The notes beneath the pieces are model-generated. The model had not been told where the DNA came from, did no database searches, and saw nothing but the letters and a program-made list of their open reading frames with translations. Positions 25,593-34,637 of a stretch of DNA of 62,114 nucleotides are shown here, one piece after another; positions within the stretch are counted from its first letter, which is position 1, and every line of letters starts with the position of its first letter. Source of the DNA: an uncultured Clostridia bacterium (GTDB lineage Bacteria; Bacillota; Clostridia; TANB77; CAG-508); NCBI GenBank assembly GCA_934130085.1, contig CAKOXK010000010.1, positions 1 through 62,114 on the forward strand, given 5' to 3'. The translations under genes were made by a program, and so were the position numbers.

Positions 25593-25801
25593 TAGTAGTA
25601 GTAATAGTAGGGGGTGTGGAAACTGTTGAAAACTATATCAAACCCGCTCGTCCCTACGGAAAAGGCTGTGGATAACTTTGTGGATAACTCAAAAAGTTTT
25701 CCACATAATTAACTTTGTTATCCACAATTTTAATTATCCACATGTTTTCCACAGGTTATCCACAACAGGGGTGTGGATAACTGATGTAGCTGTTCCGTAG
25801 G
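25593..25801. other. Chromosomal replication origin oriC
   Basis: The region between dnaA and dnaN holds nine DnaA-box-like sites: 25615-25623 (TGTGGAAAC, weak), 25667-25675, 25679-25687, 25697-25705, 25718-25726, 25734-25742, 25745-25753, 25756-25764 and 25772-25780. Six are perfect TTATCCACA/TGTGGATAA and two are TTTTCCACA. At the dnaN end, TAGTAGTAGTAATAGTAG (25593-25610) is a DnaA-trio tract followed by a GGGGG cluster and the weak box, the same layout as the basal unwinding system of Bacillus. AT-rich sequence lies beyond it. A 9-bp inverted repeat flanks the box cluster (25653-25661 and 25793-25801). Confidence 0.93.
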
Positions 25802-25892
25802 AAGAGATTGCGGTTTTATAATCAAACATTGATTCTACAAACAGACATTTTTATAAAAGTTAAGTTTTGTCGAATATAGTAATAGTTTGATG

Positions 25893-27230
25893 TTAATTGT
25901 CTGATAGTAATAAGTTTTTCACACTTTCCACAATTAATTTTGTATTAGAGTTTGTCTTAATTTCTTTTTCAATTTTATCACATGCATGCATTACGGTTGA
26001 GTGATCTCTCTTACCAAAATCACGACCTATTTGTGGCATTGACATTTGTGCAACGTTTCTACATAAGTACATTGCAATTTGTCTTGGAAAGGTAACATCA
26101 TTTGATCTCTTTGCTCCTACTAGGTCTTGAGGATCAACATTAAAATATTTTCCAACAACATCTTGTATGTATTCTGAAGAAATTACTTTTTGTTTTTGTG
26201 CAACTATGTCATCAATAGCTTTTTGAGCCATAGCCATGGTTATAGGACTTCCGGTTAAAGAAGCTTTGGCTATCAGTTTATTTAGAGTTCCTTCTAATTC
26301 CCTGATATTTGTATCAACTCTAGTTGCTATGGCAGATAAAATTTCATCATCTATAATGATGTTATCAATCTGTGTTTTCTTACGGAGAATAGCAAGACGG
26401 GTTTCATAATCAGGATTTGAAATATCTGCAATTAATCCCCATTCAAATCTTGATTTTAATCTATCTTCAAGAAGTTCAATATCTTTTGGTGGCTTATCAC
26501 TTGATATTACAATTTGCTTTCCTGATTGATGTAGAGTGTTAAATGTGTGAAAAAATTCTTCCTGTGTACTCTTTTTATTTGCTATAAATTGAATATCATC
26601 TATAAGAAGAACATCTATGTTACGATATTTTTCCTTGAACTTTTCTGTTGCCTGGTCTTTTAATGCATTTATTAATTGGTTAGTAAAATCTTCAGAAGTT
26701 ACATATAATACTTTTGAATTTGGGTTATTATCCAAAATTTGATTTCCAATTGAATGCATTAGGTGTGTTTTACCAAGGCCAACTCCCCCATAAATAAAAA
26801 ACGGGTTATATTTTGTACCCGGATTTTCTGAAACACCCATTGCTGCTGCCTGAGCAAATTTGTTATTATTTCCTACAACGAATGTATTGAACGTGTACTT
26901 AGGATTAAGACCAGATGATGAGAAATTTTTTCCGTTTGATGTGCGAGCATCTTTCAAGGACGCAGATGTATCATCATCTTTTAACTTTATTACTACATTA
27001 CATTTTTTATTGGTGATGTAATTAAAGATATTTGTAATTAGATCTAAGTATTTTGATTGCAATGTTTCTTGCTGAAATGCATTTGAAGCAATTAAAACAA
27101 TAACATTGTCTGTCATACTTTTAATTTCTAATGGTTGAATCCATGTCTGGAATGCAATTATTGTTGTTTCTTGTTTTAAAAGCTCTTGAGCTTTATTCCA
27201 TAATTCCGTCAAATTTTCTTTAGAAGACAT
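25893..27230 (-). CDS. dnaA: Chromosomal replication initiator DnaA
   Basis: A 445-aa AAA+ initiator that binds DnaA boxes and opens oriC. Domain I is at 1-85, domain III has Walker A GGVGLGKTHL and Walker B LLIDDIQF, and the C-terminal DNA-binding domain has the signature RDHSTVMHACDKIE. The ribosome-binding site is AAAGGTTAGTAGC before ATG. Its promoter at 27336-27365 is back-to-back with that of rpmH, so dnaA and rpmH diverge as in many Firmicutes. The nearby DnaA boxes at oriC lie downstream of dnaA. Confidence 0.98.
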   Translation of the reverse strand: MSSKENLTELWNKAQELLKQETTIIAFQTWIQPLEIKSMTDNVIVLIASNAFQQETLQSKYLDLITNIFNYITNKKCNVVIKLKDDDTSASLKDARTSNGKNFSSSGLNPKYTFNTFVVGNNNKFAQAAAMGVSENPGTKYNPFFIYGGVGLGKTHLMHSIGNQILDNNPNSKVLYVTSEDFTNQLINALKDQATEKFKEKYRNIDVLLIDDIQFIANKKSTQEEFFHTFNTLHQSGKQIVISSDKPPKDIELLEDRLKSRFEWGLIADISNPDYETRLAILRKKTQIDNIIIDDEILSAIATRVDTNIRELEGTLNKLIAKASLTGSPITMAMAQKAIDDIVAQKQKVISSEYIQDVVGKYFNVDPQDLVGAKRSNDVTFPRQIAMYLCRNVAQMSMPQIGRDFGKRDHSTVMHACDKIEKEIKTNSNTKLIVESVKNLLLSDN

Positions 27231-27335
27231 TGCTACTAACCTTTCTTTATAAATAAAAAAGTTATTTACTGCCCTATTATTTGCCTTAAATAAAGCGATT
27301 AAATAACATTTTTCTTTCGTATGATAATTTCCTAT

Positions 27336-27365
27336 ATATTATCAAAAAATGGCGCAAATAGTCAA
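27336..27365 (-). promoter_or_regulatory. Promoter of dnaA
   Basis: On the minus strand, -35 TTGACT (27360-27365), an 18-bp spacer and -10 TAATAT (27336-27341). It diverges from the rpmH promoter 43 bp away. Confidence 0.65.
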
Positions 27366-27407
27366 GCAATAATAAAAAATAAATTAGCTTTTTTTGCACC
27401 AAAGCTA

Positions 27408-27437
27408 TTGACATAATAATGAAAAACGTTATATAAT
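27408..27437 (+). promoter_or_regulatory. Promoter of rpmH operon
   Basis: -35 TTGACA (27408-27413), an 18-bp spacer, -10 TATAAT (27432-27437). Confidence 0.75.
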
Positions 27438-27489
27438 ATAAATTACTTATTAGATTTTAAATATGTAAACACAGAGTGGAGGTGCAATA

Positions 27490-27624
27490 ATGAAACAAAC
27501 ATATCAACCAAAAAAGAGACAAGCAAAAAAAGTTCATGGATTTATGAAAAGAATGTCTACTAGAGAAGGTAGAAACGTTATAAATGCAAGACGTGCTAAG
27601 GGAAGAAAAAAATTAAGTGCGTAA
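27490..27624 (+). CDS. rpmH: 50S ribosomal protein L34
   Basis: A 44-aa basic protein with the diagnostic L34 sequence: TYQPKKRQAKKVHGFMKRM near the N-terminus and INARRAKGRKKLSA at the end. The start follows GTGGAGGTGC by about 6 nt. It is the first gene of the rpmH-rnpA-yidD-yidC-jag operon, driven by the promoter at 27408-27437. The length is the family standard. The ORF is too short for many gene callers but certain. Confidence 0.98.
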   Translation: MKQTYQPKKRQAKKVHGFMKRMSTREGRNVINARRAKGRKKLSA

Positions 27625-27664
27625 ATATTAGGTCACGTATAGTGACCTTTTTTAAGGTATTATT

Positions 27665-28000
27665 ATGAATGAAATTGAAACGCTTAAATTAAACTATGAA
27701 TTTAAAAATGTCTTTAATAAAGGAAAATATTTTATTGGAAAGCAAGTAATTGTATACATTTATAAAAATAAGAAGAAGCAAAATAGAATTGGAATTGCTA
27801 TTAGCTCTAAGATGTTTAATGCAGTGAAAAGAAATCATATTAAGAGGCTAATTAGAGAGGCTTATAGGTTTTCTGATTTTGGTAAAATTACTGGATATGA
27901 TATCGTTTTTACATGGAATAAAAAATGTAAGTATGATGATGCTTCTTATTATGATATTTTAGATGATCTTAATAAAATGGTTTCTAAAAGTGGATTGTAA
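27665..28000 (+). CDS. rnpA: Ribonuclease P protein component
   Basis: A 111-aa basic protein, the protein subunit that assists the catalytic RNA of RNase P in 5'-end maturation of tRNAs. The family signature appears as AVKRNHIKRLIREAYR near residues 56-71, and IGIAISSKMFNAVKRN is the conserved strand-helix. It follows rpmH by 40 bp and is followed 1 bp later by yidD, in the standard order. ATG at 27665 with a weak ribosome-binding site. Confidence 0.97.
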   Translation: MNEIETLKLNYEFKNVFNKGKYFIGKQVIVYIYKNKKKQNRIGIAISSKMFNAVKRNHIKRLIREAYRFSDFGKITGYDIVFTWNKKCKYDDASYYDILDDLNKMVSKSGL

Positions 28001-28001
28001 A

Positions 28002-28220
28002 ATGAAAAAAATTTTTATTTTTTTTCTAAATTTTTATCAAAAGAGAATTTCTCCTATTATTTCTTCAACAGGAATTCATTGCAAATATTATCCTACGTGT
28101 TCTGAATACATGAAGCAGGCGATATTAAAATATGGATGTGTTAAAGGAATTTTCTTAGGTATATTTAGATTATTGAGATGTAACCCTTTTTCTAAGGGTG
28201 GATATGATCCGTTAAAGTGA
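28002..28220 (+). CDS. yidD: Membrane protein insertion efficiency factor YidD
   Basis: A 72-aa protein with the YidD signature: NFYQKRISPI, then HCKYYPTCSEYMKQAI and RLLRCNPFSKGGYDP. It is thought to aid membrane insertion of inner-membrane proteins with YidC. The frame continues upstream into rnpA to 27963, but ATG 28002 directly follows the rnpA stop and matches the family N-terminus (KKIFIFFLNFYQ), so this start is chosen. Positioned between rnpA and yidC as expected. Confidence 0.95.
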   Translation: MKKIFIFFLNFYQKRISPIISSTGIHCKYYPTCSEYMKQAILKYGCVKGIFLGIFRLLRCNPFSKGGYDPLK

Positions 28221-28234
28221 AGGGAGAATGATAT

Positions 28235-29110
28235 ATGGGATTTATAGCTAGTTTATTTGGCTATGTTTTAAATTTTTTGTACAATCTTGTGCAAAATTAT
28301 GGTTTAGCAATTATAATTTTTACATTGCTTCTTAAGGTTTTCTTATTACCTTTATCAATAAAACAGCAAAAGGCAATGAAAAAGAATTCTAAGATGCAGG
28401 AAGAAATGCAAAAACTTCAGGTTAAATATAAAAATGACCCTCAGATGTTAAATCAAGAGGTTATGCAATTATATAAGAGGGAAAAGGTAAGTCCTTTTTC
28501 TGGTTGCTTGAGTTCAATTCTTCAATTTGTAATTTTTATTTCGGTGTTTTACCTAGTAAGTAGACCTCTTTCTTATATGAAGAAAATTGATCCAGAGGTA
28601 ATTAAAAATTATACTACTGAGATAACTGAAAGCGGAGAGAATTCTTCTTATCCTGAAATAAAAATAATTGAGACGAAGTCTGAAGATGATGAAAATGTAA
28701 GCATTAATATGAACTTCTTGGGGTTAGATTTGAGTAAGGTTCCTATGCAGAATTATAAAGATGTGAAAGTATTTATAATTCCTACTTTATATGTATTACT
28801 TACATTCGTAAATATTAAAATTATGAATAATATGACTAAAAAGAAGGATAAGAATTCATCAGATGTTAAGGTTCTAGGAAAGGGCAAAGATGATGAGGCT
28901 GAGAAGGAAGAGTCTGAGATGGAAAGTATGCAAAATATGACTAATAGCATGAATTGGATGATTCCTATTATGTCAGTTGCAGTTGCTTTGATTGCTCCTT
29001 TGGGATTATCATTATATTGGCTTGTAAGTAATATTTTACAATTAGGAGAAAGATTGATACTTGATTTAATTTCAAATAAGAAAGAGAAAGAAGGAAAAGC
29101 TAATGCCTAA
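28235..29110 (+). CDS. yidC: Membrane protein insertase YidC/OxaA
   Basis: A 291-aa YidC/OxaA-type insertase with five hydrophobic segments. The 60KD_IMP signature region is seen in LLLKVFLLPLSIKQQKAMKK and the cytoplasmic hairpin loop (KMQEEMQKLQVKYKNDP). It inserts membrane proteins and assists folding. A charged insertion at residues about 120-155 (EITESGENSSYPE...) and a Lys/Glu-rich segment near 205-235 are larger than in short Gram-positive YidC forms. Overlaps jag by 8 bp, so the two are translationally linked. Confidence 0.95.
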   Translation: MGFIASLFGYVLNFLYNLVQNYGLAIIIFTLLLKVFLLPLSIKQQKAMKKNSKMQEEMQKLQVKYKNDPQMLNQEVMQLYKREKVSPFSGCLSSILQFVIFISVFYLVSRPLSYMKKIDPEVIKNYTTEITESGENSSYPEIKIIETKSEDDENVSINMNFLGLDLSKVPMQNYKDVKVFIIPTLYVLLTFVNIKIMNNMTKKKDKNSSDVKVLGKGKDDEAEKEESEMESMQNMTNSMNWMIPIMSVAVALIAPLGLSLYWLVSNILQLGERLILDLISNKKEKEGKANA

Positions 29111-29789
29111 GTCTATTATAAGTGAAGGAAGAACAACTAATGAAGCTATAAGCAAGGGATTGAAAGAGCTTAATTGCAAGGAAGAAGATGTTGAAATAAA
29201 GGTTTTGGAAAATGAAGAAAAAAAAGCTTTTTTCAGTATTTTGGATCCAAGAGTTGTTAAAGTTGAGTTAACAATAAAAGAAGGAAAAGAAAGCGAAAAG
29301 AAAAGTCATCCTATTGAAAAGAAAAATCCTTCAAAGGAGGATATTGATGAATTTAAAAAGAGTGCAGATGATTTTTTAAAGAAGTTTTCAGATGTTTATA
29401 AGAATATTAGTTATACGATTTCAGATAATGCTGAAGGTGTTAATATTGTTATAGATGGAGAAGATGCTTCGAGGTTAATTGGACACAGAGGGGATACAAT
29501 TAATGCTCTACAAACTATAATTTCTTCTATTGGTAATAGAAATACTAAGGTTAAGGTTAGAGATTTTCTTGATATTGAAGGATATAGAGAAAAGAGGGAG
29601 CAAACTCTTAAAGAGCTTGCTGATAAGCTTGAGAAGACTGTTAAGAGAACTGGCAAGAAGGTTATTTTGGAACCTATGTCAGCGTATGAAAGAAAGGTTA
29701 TTCATACAAGACTTCAGGATAGCAAATTTGTTACAACTTATAGTATTGGTGAGGAGCCAAGAAGAAAGGTTGTTATAGAAAAAAAATAA
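29103..29789 (+). CDS. jag: Jag/KhpB RNA-binding protein
   Basis: A 228-aa protein with the Jag N-terminal domain (residues 1-55, SIISEGRTTNEAISKGL), a KH-type RNA-binding domain (near 105-150, GEDASRLIGHRGDTINAL) and a C-terminal R3H domain (near 165-228, EPMSAYERKVIHTRL). Jag/KhpB works with KhpA in RNA binding linked to cell-envelope control in Firmicutes. Position behind yidC is the usual one. Overlaps yidC by 8 bp; a terminator follows. Confidence 0.95.
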   Translation: MPKSIISEGRTTNEAISKGLKELNCKEEDVEIKVLENEEKKAFFSILDPRVVKVELTIKEGKESEKKSHPIEKKNPSKEDIDEFKKSADDFLKKFSDVYKNISYTISDNAEGVNIVIDGEDASRLIGHRGDTINALQTIISSIGNRNTKVKVRDFLDIEGYREKREQTLKELADKLEKTVKRTGKKVILEPMSAYERKVIHTRLQDSKFVTTYSIGEEPRRKVVIEKK

Positions 29790-29805
29790 TTTTATATTTA
29801 ATTCG

Positions 29806-29855
29806 AAGTCAAAGTTCGATATTGTTTATGCAACAATCTTACTTTGACTTTTTAT
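29806..29855 (+). terminator. Terminator after jag
   Basis: AAGTCAAAGT (29806-29815) pairs with ACTTTGACTT (29841-29850), with an inner ATTGTT/AACAAT stem, followed by a T tract. Confidence 0.85.
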
Positions 29856-29986
29856 TTTATATTGATTTTACTTAAAAAATATTAGAAAAAAGATTGAAAA
29901 ATTTTTAATATATATTTTTATGGATTGCCAAGAAGCCTAAAATAGTATTGGTTATACAAAATTTACAATTTAATGAGGAGGTTAAT

Positions 29987-31363
29987 ATGATAGATAATTT
30001 AGATACAATTGCTTCAATATCTACAGCAACTGGAAGTGCTGGGATTGGAATTGTTAGGCTTTCTGGAAGTGATTGTTTTAATATACTTGATAAAATTTTT
30101 GTTCCTAAAAATAAGTCAAAGGAAATAAAAGGTTATACTATGAAATATGGAAATATTGTGGTTAATAATCAAGTAATTGACGAGGTTCTAGTTTCTTATT
30201 TTGTTGGACCTAAAAGCTATACAAGGGAAAATATGTGCGAAATTAATACTCATGGTGGAATTGTTGTTGAGAAAAAAATCCTGGAGGCTTGTTTGAAGGC
30301 CGGTTCAAGGCTTGCTTCTCCTGGGGAGTTTACTAAAAGAGCTTTTTTAAATGGTAGAATTGATTTGTCACAGGCTGAGGCCATAATGGATTTAATATCG
30401 GCTAAAAGTGAAAAACAGGCAAAAGAGTCAATAAATCAGTTAGAGGGAAGATTATCAGAGAAAATAAATGCTGTTGAGAGTAAATTATTAGATACTATAA
30501 CAGCAATAGAGGTTGATATTGATTATCCTGAATATGAGATTGAAGAAATAGAAAATAGAAATGCTCTGAATGAAAGTTACGAGATTTTGAAGGATTTGAC
30601 TAAATTAGAGAATAGTTTTGAGCAAGGGAAACTTTTAAAAGAGGGTATTAAGACTGTAATTTTAGGAAAGCCGAATGCGGGAAAGTCTTCTCTTTTGAAT
30701 ACTATGCTTAATGAGGAGAGAGCGATTGTTAGTGACATTGAGGGTACAACCAGAGATACTATTGAGGAGATGTGCAATGTTAACGGGATTGTTTTGAAAC
30801 TTATTGATACGGCAGGTATAAGGAAAACTAACAATGAGATTGAAAAAATTGGAGTTGAAAAGGCCAGAAAACTTGCAAATGAGGCTGATTTAGTAATTGC
30901 ATTATTTGATATTAATGAATGTCTTGATGATGAAGATTTTGAAATTTTAAATTTGATTAAGGATAAGAATGCAATTATTGTTTTAAATAAAATTGATGTA
31001 AAAAATGAAAATCTTGAAATGGAACAAGTAATTAGAAAATTTAAAAAGCCTCAGATTAAGATTTCAGCCAAAAATAATCAAGGGGTAGACAAACTATATT
31101 CTGAAGTAGAAAAAATGTTTAAATTGGACAAAATAGAGCTAAATAATGATGTCGTGATTACAAATGAAAGACACAAGGAACAAATTAGACTTGCTAAAGA
31201 GGATTTGAACATGGCAATTGATTCTATGGAAAAATCTATGCCTGTGGATATGAGCAGTATATATTTGAAAAAGTGCTTAGAAGATTTGGGAGAGATTACT
31301 GGAAAAAATGTTTCTGAAGATATAATTAATGAAATTTTTAAAAATTTCTGTTTAGGAAAATAA
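29987..31363 (+). CDS. mnmE: tRNA modification GTPase MnmE
   Basis: A 458-aa GTPase that with MnmG makes cmnm5U34 on tRNAs. The N-terminal folate-binding domain begins DTIASISTATGSAGIGIVR. The G domain has GKPNAGKSSLLN, DIEGTTRDT and DTAGIR. The C-terminal motif FCLGK carries the redox/catalytic Cys. An upstream in-frame ATG at 29948 extends the frame by 13 residues, but GAGGAGG directly precedes ATG 29987. It lies next to mnmG with a terminator-like hairpin in between. Confidence 0.97.
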   Translation: MIDNLDTIASISTATGSAGIGIVRLSGSDCFNILDKIFVPKNKSKEIKGYTMKYGNIVVNNQVIDEVLVSYFVGPKSYTRENMCEINTHGGIVVEKKILEACLKAGSRLASPGEFTKRAFLNGRIDLSQAEAIMDLISAKSEKQAKESINQLEGRLSEKINAVESKLLDTITAIEVDIDYPEYEIEEIENRNALNESYEILKDLTKLENSFEQGKLLKEGIKTVILGKPNAGKSSLLNTMLNEERAIVSDIEGTTRDTIEEMCNVNGIVLKLIDTAGIRKTNNEIEKIGVEKARKLANEADLVIALFDINECLDDEDFEILNLIKDKNAIIVLNKIDVKNENLEMEQVIRKFKKPQIKISAKNNQGVDKLYSEVEKMFKLDKIELNNDVVITNERHKEQIRLAKEDLNMAIDSMEKSMPVDMSSIYLKKCLEDLGEITGKNVSEDIINEIFKNFCLGK

Positions 31364-31518
31364 GAAAATCTAATTTTCTTGCTTTAGAGAAAATATACTT
31401 GAAATTTTATGTTTTTAAAGAATATTGCTTTTTAATTTTCAAGGGGAAGAAAAGAATGCGTGAACTTTGTAATATAAAAATTTAAATAAAAGAATTAAAA
31501 ATATATAAATCGGCTAAA

Positions 31519-31549
31519 AGTTTTCGACAAATTTCGACAAAATTCGACA
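31519..31549. repeat. Three tandem 10-bp repeats (TTTCGACAAA)
   Basis: The units TTTTCGACAAA, TTTCGACAAA and ATTCGACAAA occur head to tail, each with the core TCGACAAA. They lie in the mnmE-mnmG gap. Possible protein-binding site. Confidence 0.6.
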
Positions 31550-31682
31550 AACCCTGTAAAATAAAGAAAAAGCGAATAAGAAAAATGAAGAAAACTTGTG
31601 AAACATTGGAAAAATAAGGAAAACGAACATAAAAACAAAACAACGAAAAAATGCTATAAACAAACAAAAAACAGCATTAAAA

Positions 31683-31708
31683 GTCGCTTTGAAAGCGACC
31701 TTTTTATC
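31683..31708 (+). terminator. Hairpin terminator upstream of mnmG
   Basis: GTCGCT and AGCGAC form a stem closed by TTGAA, followed by CTTTTTA. It would end mnmE transcripts or act as an attenuator of mnmG. Confidence 0.75.
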
Positions 31709-31723
31709 AAAAAAATTGTTGTG

Positions 31724-31746
31724 AAACATTTTGGTTTTTGTTTCAC
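31724..31746. promoter_or_regulatory. ParB-site-like half-sites
   Basis: The sequence contains GTGAAACA and TGTTTCAC, the two half-sites of the canonical parS palindrome (TGTTTCACGTGAAACA), but in the opposite order and with a 10-bp spacer. Another GTGAAACA lies at 31597. It is a divided, not canonical, parS. Confidence 0.3.
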
Positions 31747-31784
31747 CAAAAACAGAAGAAATTATAAAATTAGGAGGAAAAGTT

Positions 31785-33656
31785 ATGAGTTATTATGCGG
31801 GTGATTATGATATTGCTGTAATTGGTGCAGGACATGCTGGATGCGAAGCTGGTCTTGCTGCAGCGAGAATGGGATTGAAGACCTTAGTGTTTTCAATTAG
31901 TTTGGAATGCGTGGCTAACATGCCTTGTAATCCACATATAGGTGGAAGTTCAAAAGGACATATTGTAAGAGAAATTGATTGCTTAGGAGGTGAAATGGGC
32001 AAAAACATAGATAAGACGTATGTTCAATTAAAGATGCTTAATACATCTAAAGGACCTGCGGTTTATTCTTTAAGAGCTCAAGCTGACAGAAAGAAATATC
32101 AGGCTGAAATGAAGCACACATTAGAAAGACAGAAAAACTTGTATTTAAAACAGGCCGAAATAGTTAATATTAATGTTGAAAATAATGAGGTAAAGTCAAT
32201 AGAAACCAACATTGGAGCAATTTATAATGTTAAAGCGGTTGTGCTTGCAACAGGTACTTATTTAAAGGGAATGATTCATATTGGGGAGGTATCATACGCA
32301 AGTGGCCCAGATGGTGTTTCAGCAGCAAATAAATTATCAGATGTACTAAGAAACCTTGGAATTAAAATAAATCGATTCAAAACAGGTACTCCTGCAAGGG
32401 TAAATAGGAGAAGCTTAGACTTTTCTAAGATGGAAGTTCAGTATGGGGATGACAAGATTGAGCCTTTTTCTATGGAAGATAATTTCGACCATGATGATAA
32501 TCAGATGGAGTGTTATTTGACTTATACAAATGAAAAAACACATGAAATTATAAGAAAAAATTTGATGAGATCACCTTTATATTCTGGAAGAATACATGGT
32601 ACAGGACCTAGATATTGCCCATCAATTGAGGACAAAGTTGTTAGATTTGCTGATAAAAAGAGACATCAATTGTTCATTGAGCCAATTGGAAGAAATACTG
32701 ATGAGATGTATGTTCAGGGAATGAGTTCCTCTTTGCCTGAGGAGGTTCAAATTGAGATGTACAGAACGGTTCCTGGAATGGAGCATGTTGAGTTTACAAG
32801 GCCTTGCTATGCTATAGAATACGATTGTATAGACCCACAAGAGCTTAAGTTATCACTTGAACATAAGAGAATTAAAGGAATGTTTTTTGCAGGCCAAATA
32901 AATGGAACATCGGGATATGAAGAGGCTGCGTGTCAGGGATTAATTGCCGGAATAAATGCTGCTCTTGAAATAAAGAACGAGAAGCCTTTAATTTTAAACC
33001 GTTCACAGGCGTATATAGGTGTTTTAATTGATGATATTGTTACTAAAGGAACTAATGAACCGTACAGAATGATGACCTCTAGGGCTGAATATAGACTACT
33101 TTTAAGACAGGATAATGCTGATTTGAGGCTTACTGAGATTGGTCATAAAATAGGCCTGATTTCAGATGACAGATATGCTAAGTTTTTAGTAAAAAAACAA
33201 AATATTGAAAAAGAAATTGAAAGATTGAAGGAAAATATAATAAAACCAACAGATGAGGTTAATAATTTTCTTGAAGAAAATGGCTCAAGTAAAATAACAA
33301 CAGGGGTAAAATTGTCAGATTTGTTAAAAAGAACTGAATTAAATTATGATAAAACCGCAAAAATCGATAAAAATCGACCAAAATTAACATATCAAGAGGA
33401 GAAAGAAGTCGAAATTCAGGTAAAATATGAGGGTTATATTAAAATGGAAGAAATGCAAGTTGAGAAGTTTAAGAGCCTTGAAGATAAAAAGATACCGGAA
33501 AACACTGATTTTTCAAAGATTGGGGGACTAAGATTGGAAGCTAGACAAAAGCTAAATAAGGTAAAGCCTGTTTCTGTTGGTCAAGCATCAAGAATATCTG
33601 GAGTTTCACCTGCAGATATATCAGTTTTATTAATTTATTTGTACAATAATAAGTAA
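31785..33656 (+). CDS. mnmG: tRNA uridine-5-carboxymethylaminomethyl modification enzyme MnmG
   Basis: A 623-aa flavoprotein that partners with MnmE. The N-terminal FAD motif is IGAGHAGCEAG, followed by CNPHIGG and the conserved GPRYCPSIEDK and GTSGYEEAACQG motifs. The C-terminal domain ends VSPADISVLLIYLYN. The ORF runs further upstream to 31731, but AGGAGG 8 nt before ATG 31785 and the family N-terminus fix the start. Gene order mnmE-mnmG-rsmG-parA is typical. Confidence 0.97.
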   Translation: MSYYAGDYDIAVIGAGHAGCEAGLAAARMGLKTLVFSISLECVANMPCNPHIGGSSKGHIVREIDCLGGEMGKNIDKTYVQLKMLNTSKGPAVYSLRAQADRKKYQAEMKHTLERQKNLYLKQAEIVNINVENNEVKSIETNIGAIYNVKAVVLATGTYLKGMIHIGEVSYASGPDGVSAANKLSDVLRNLGIKINRFKTGTPARVNRRSLDFSKMEVQYGDDKIEPFSMEDNFDHDDNQMECYLTYTNEKTHEIIRKNLMRSPLYSGRIHGTGPRYCPSIEDKVVRFADKKRHQLFIEPIGRNTDEMYVQGMSSSLPEEVQIEMYRTVPGMEHVEFTRPCYAIEYDCIDPQELKLSLEHKRIKGMFFAGQINGTSGYEEAACQGLIAGINAALEIKNEKPLILNRSQAYIGVLIDDIVTKGTNEPYRMMTSRAEYRLLLRQDNADLRLTEIGHKIGLISDDRYAKFLVKKQNIEKEIERLKENIIKPTDEVNNFLEENGSSKITTGVKLSDLLKRTELNYDKTAKIDKNRPKLTYQEEKEVEIQVKYEGYIKMEEMQVEKFKSLEDKKIPENTDFSKIGGLRLEARQKLNKVKPVSVGQASRISGVSPADISVLLIYLYNNK

Positions 33657-33693
33657 TTAGTATAATAACGAGTAATATGTAATGGAGAATAGA

Positions 33694-34392
33694 ATGGATT
33701 TAAGAGATTTTTATGATTTAAGTGAAGAAAAATACAATAAGTTTCAAAAGTATATGAATTTATTGATTGAAAGGAACAAAAATATAAATTTAACAGCAAT
33801 TACAGATAAAGATGAGATAGTTTTAAAGCATTTTGTCGATTCTTTAACAATTAACAAGTATATTGTCGATAATAGTAAAATAATTGATGTTGGTACTGGG
33901 GCTGGATTTCCGGGGATTCCTTTAAAAATATATAATGAAAGCCTTGATATTACTTTATTAGATTCATTAAATAAAAGAATTAACTTTTTAAATGACGTAA
34001 TTGAGATGCTGAATCTTAACAAGATTAGGGCTGTTCATTCAAGGGCCGAAGATGCAGCTAAAAACCCTGATTATAGAGAAAGATTTGATATAGCAACATC
34101 TAGAGCAGTTGCTAATTTGAGTACTTTAGTTGAATATTTATTGCCATTTGTGAGAGTTAATGGAATTTGCATTTGTATGAAGGGACCAAATGTGGATGAG
34201 GAACTTAGTAGAGCAAAAAAGGCAATAGAAGTACTAGGTGGAAGGATTGAGCAAGTTGACAATTTAAAATTAGCTGCAGATGATGCTGAAAATGATTTAG
34301 AGAGAAATATTATTATAATAAGAAAAGTAAGAAAGTGCTCAAACAAGTATCCTAGAAAAGCTGGTATGCCTTCAAAAGAGCCAATTAACTAA
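33694..34392 (+). CDS. rsmG: 16S rRNA (guanine527-N7) methyltransferase RsmG
   Basis: A 232-aa SAM-dependent methyltransferase that modifies G527 of 16S rRNA. The motif VGTGAGFPGIPLKI (SAM loop) lies near residue 70, and LTAITDKDEIVLKHFVDS is the family N-terminal signature. The upstream ATG at 33682 lacks a ribosome-binding site; GGAG at 33684 lies 6 nt before ATG 33694, giving the family-like N-terminus DLRDFYDLSEEKY. Position downstream of mnmG is canonical. The C-terminus is basic (KYPRKAGMPSKEPI), a feature of RsmG. Confidence 0.96.
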   Translation: MDLRDFYDLSEEKYNKFQKYMNLLIERNKNINLTAITDKDEIVLKHFVDSLTINKYIVDNSKIIDVGTGAGFPGIPLKIYNESLDITLLDSLNKRINFLNDVIEMLNLNKIRAVHSRAEDAAKNPDYRERFDIATSRAVANLSTLVEYLLPFVRVNGICICMKGPNVDEELSRAKKAIEVLGGRIEQVDNLKLAADDAENDLERNIIIIRKVRKCSNKYPRKAGMPSKEPIN

Positions 34393-34637
34393 GAACTATT
34401 ATGAATAGAAAATCACATTTTGAGATCAAGAAATTAATACTTAAATATAAATCTAGTTTAAGAAATGAAAACAGATAAAGAATTTTTAATATAGTTTATA
34501 AAAGGATACTCCGGCAAAATAAAAAGATATAAAATGAACTTTTACTAAATAGATTCATGTAAAATGGATTAGTAAATGTAATGAAAATAATTGACTAAAT
34601 AAATGTAAAATTAAGAAGAAATATGTAGAAAAATTTA

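Larger units (their letters stand above)
31364..31784. other. mnmE-mnmG intergenic region
   Basis: There is no credible gene. It holds three 10-bp TTTCGACAAA-type repeats (31519-31549), a strong hairpin (31683-31708), and a GTGAAAC...GTTTCAC inverted pair (31724-31745) that resembles half-sites of the ParB target. Small frames here do not have ribosome-binding sites. Confidence 0.5.

Noticed and set aside
31598..31804. 68-aa frame upstream of mnmG
   Set aside because: It has no ribosome-binding site, overlaps the mnmG start and contains the terminator hairpin.
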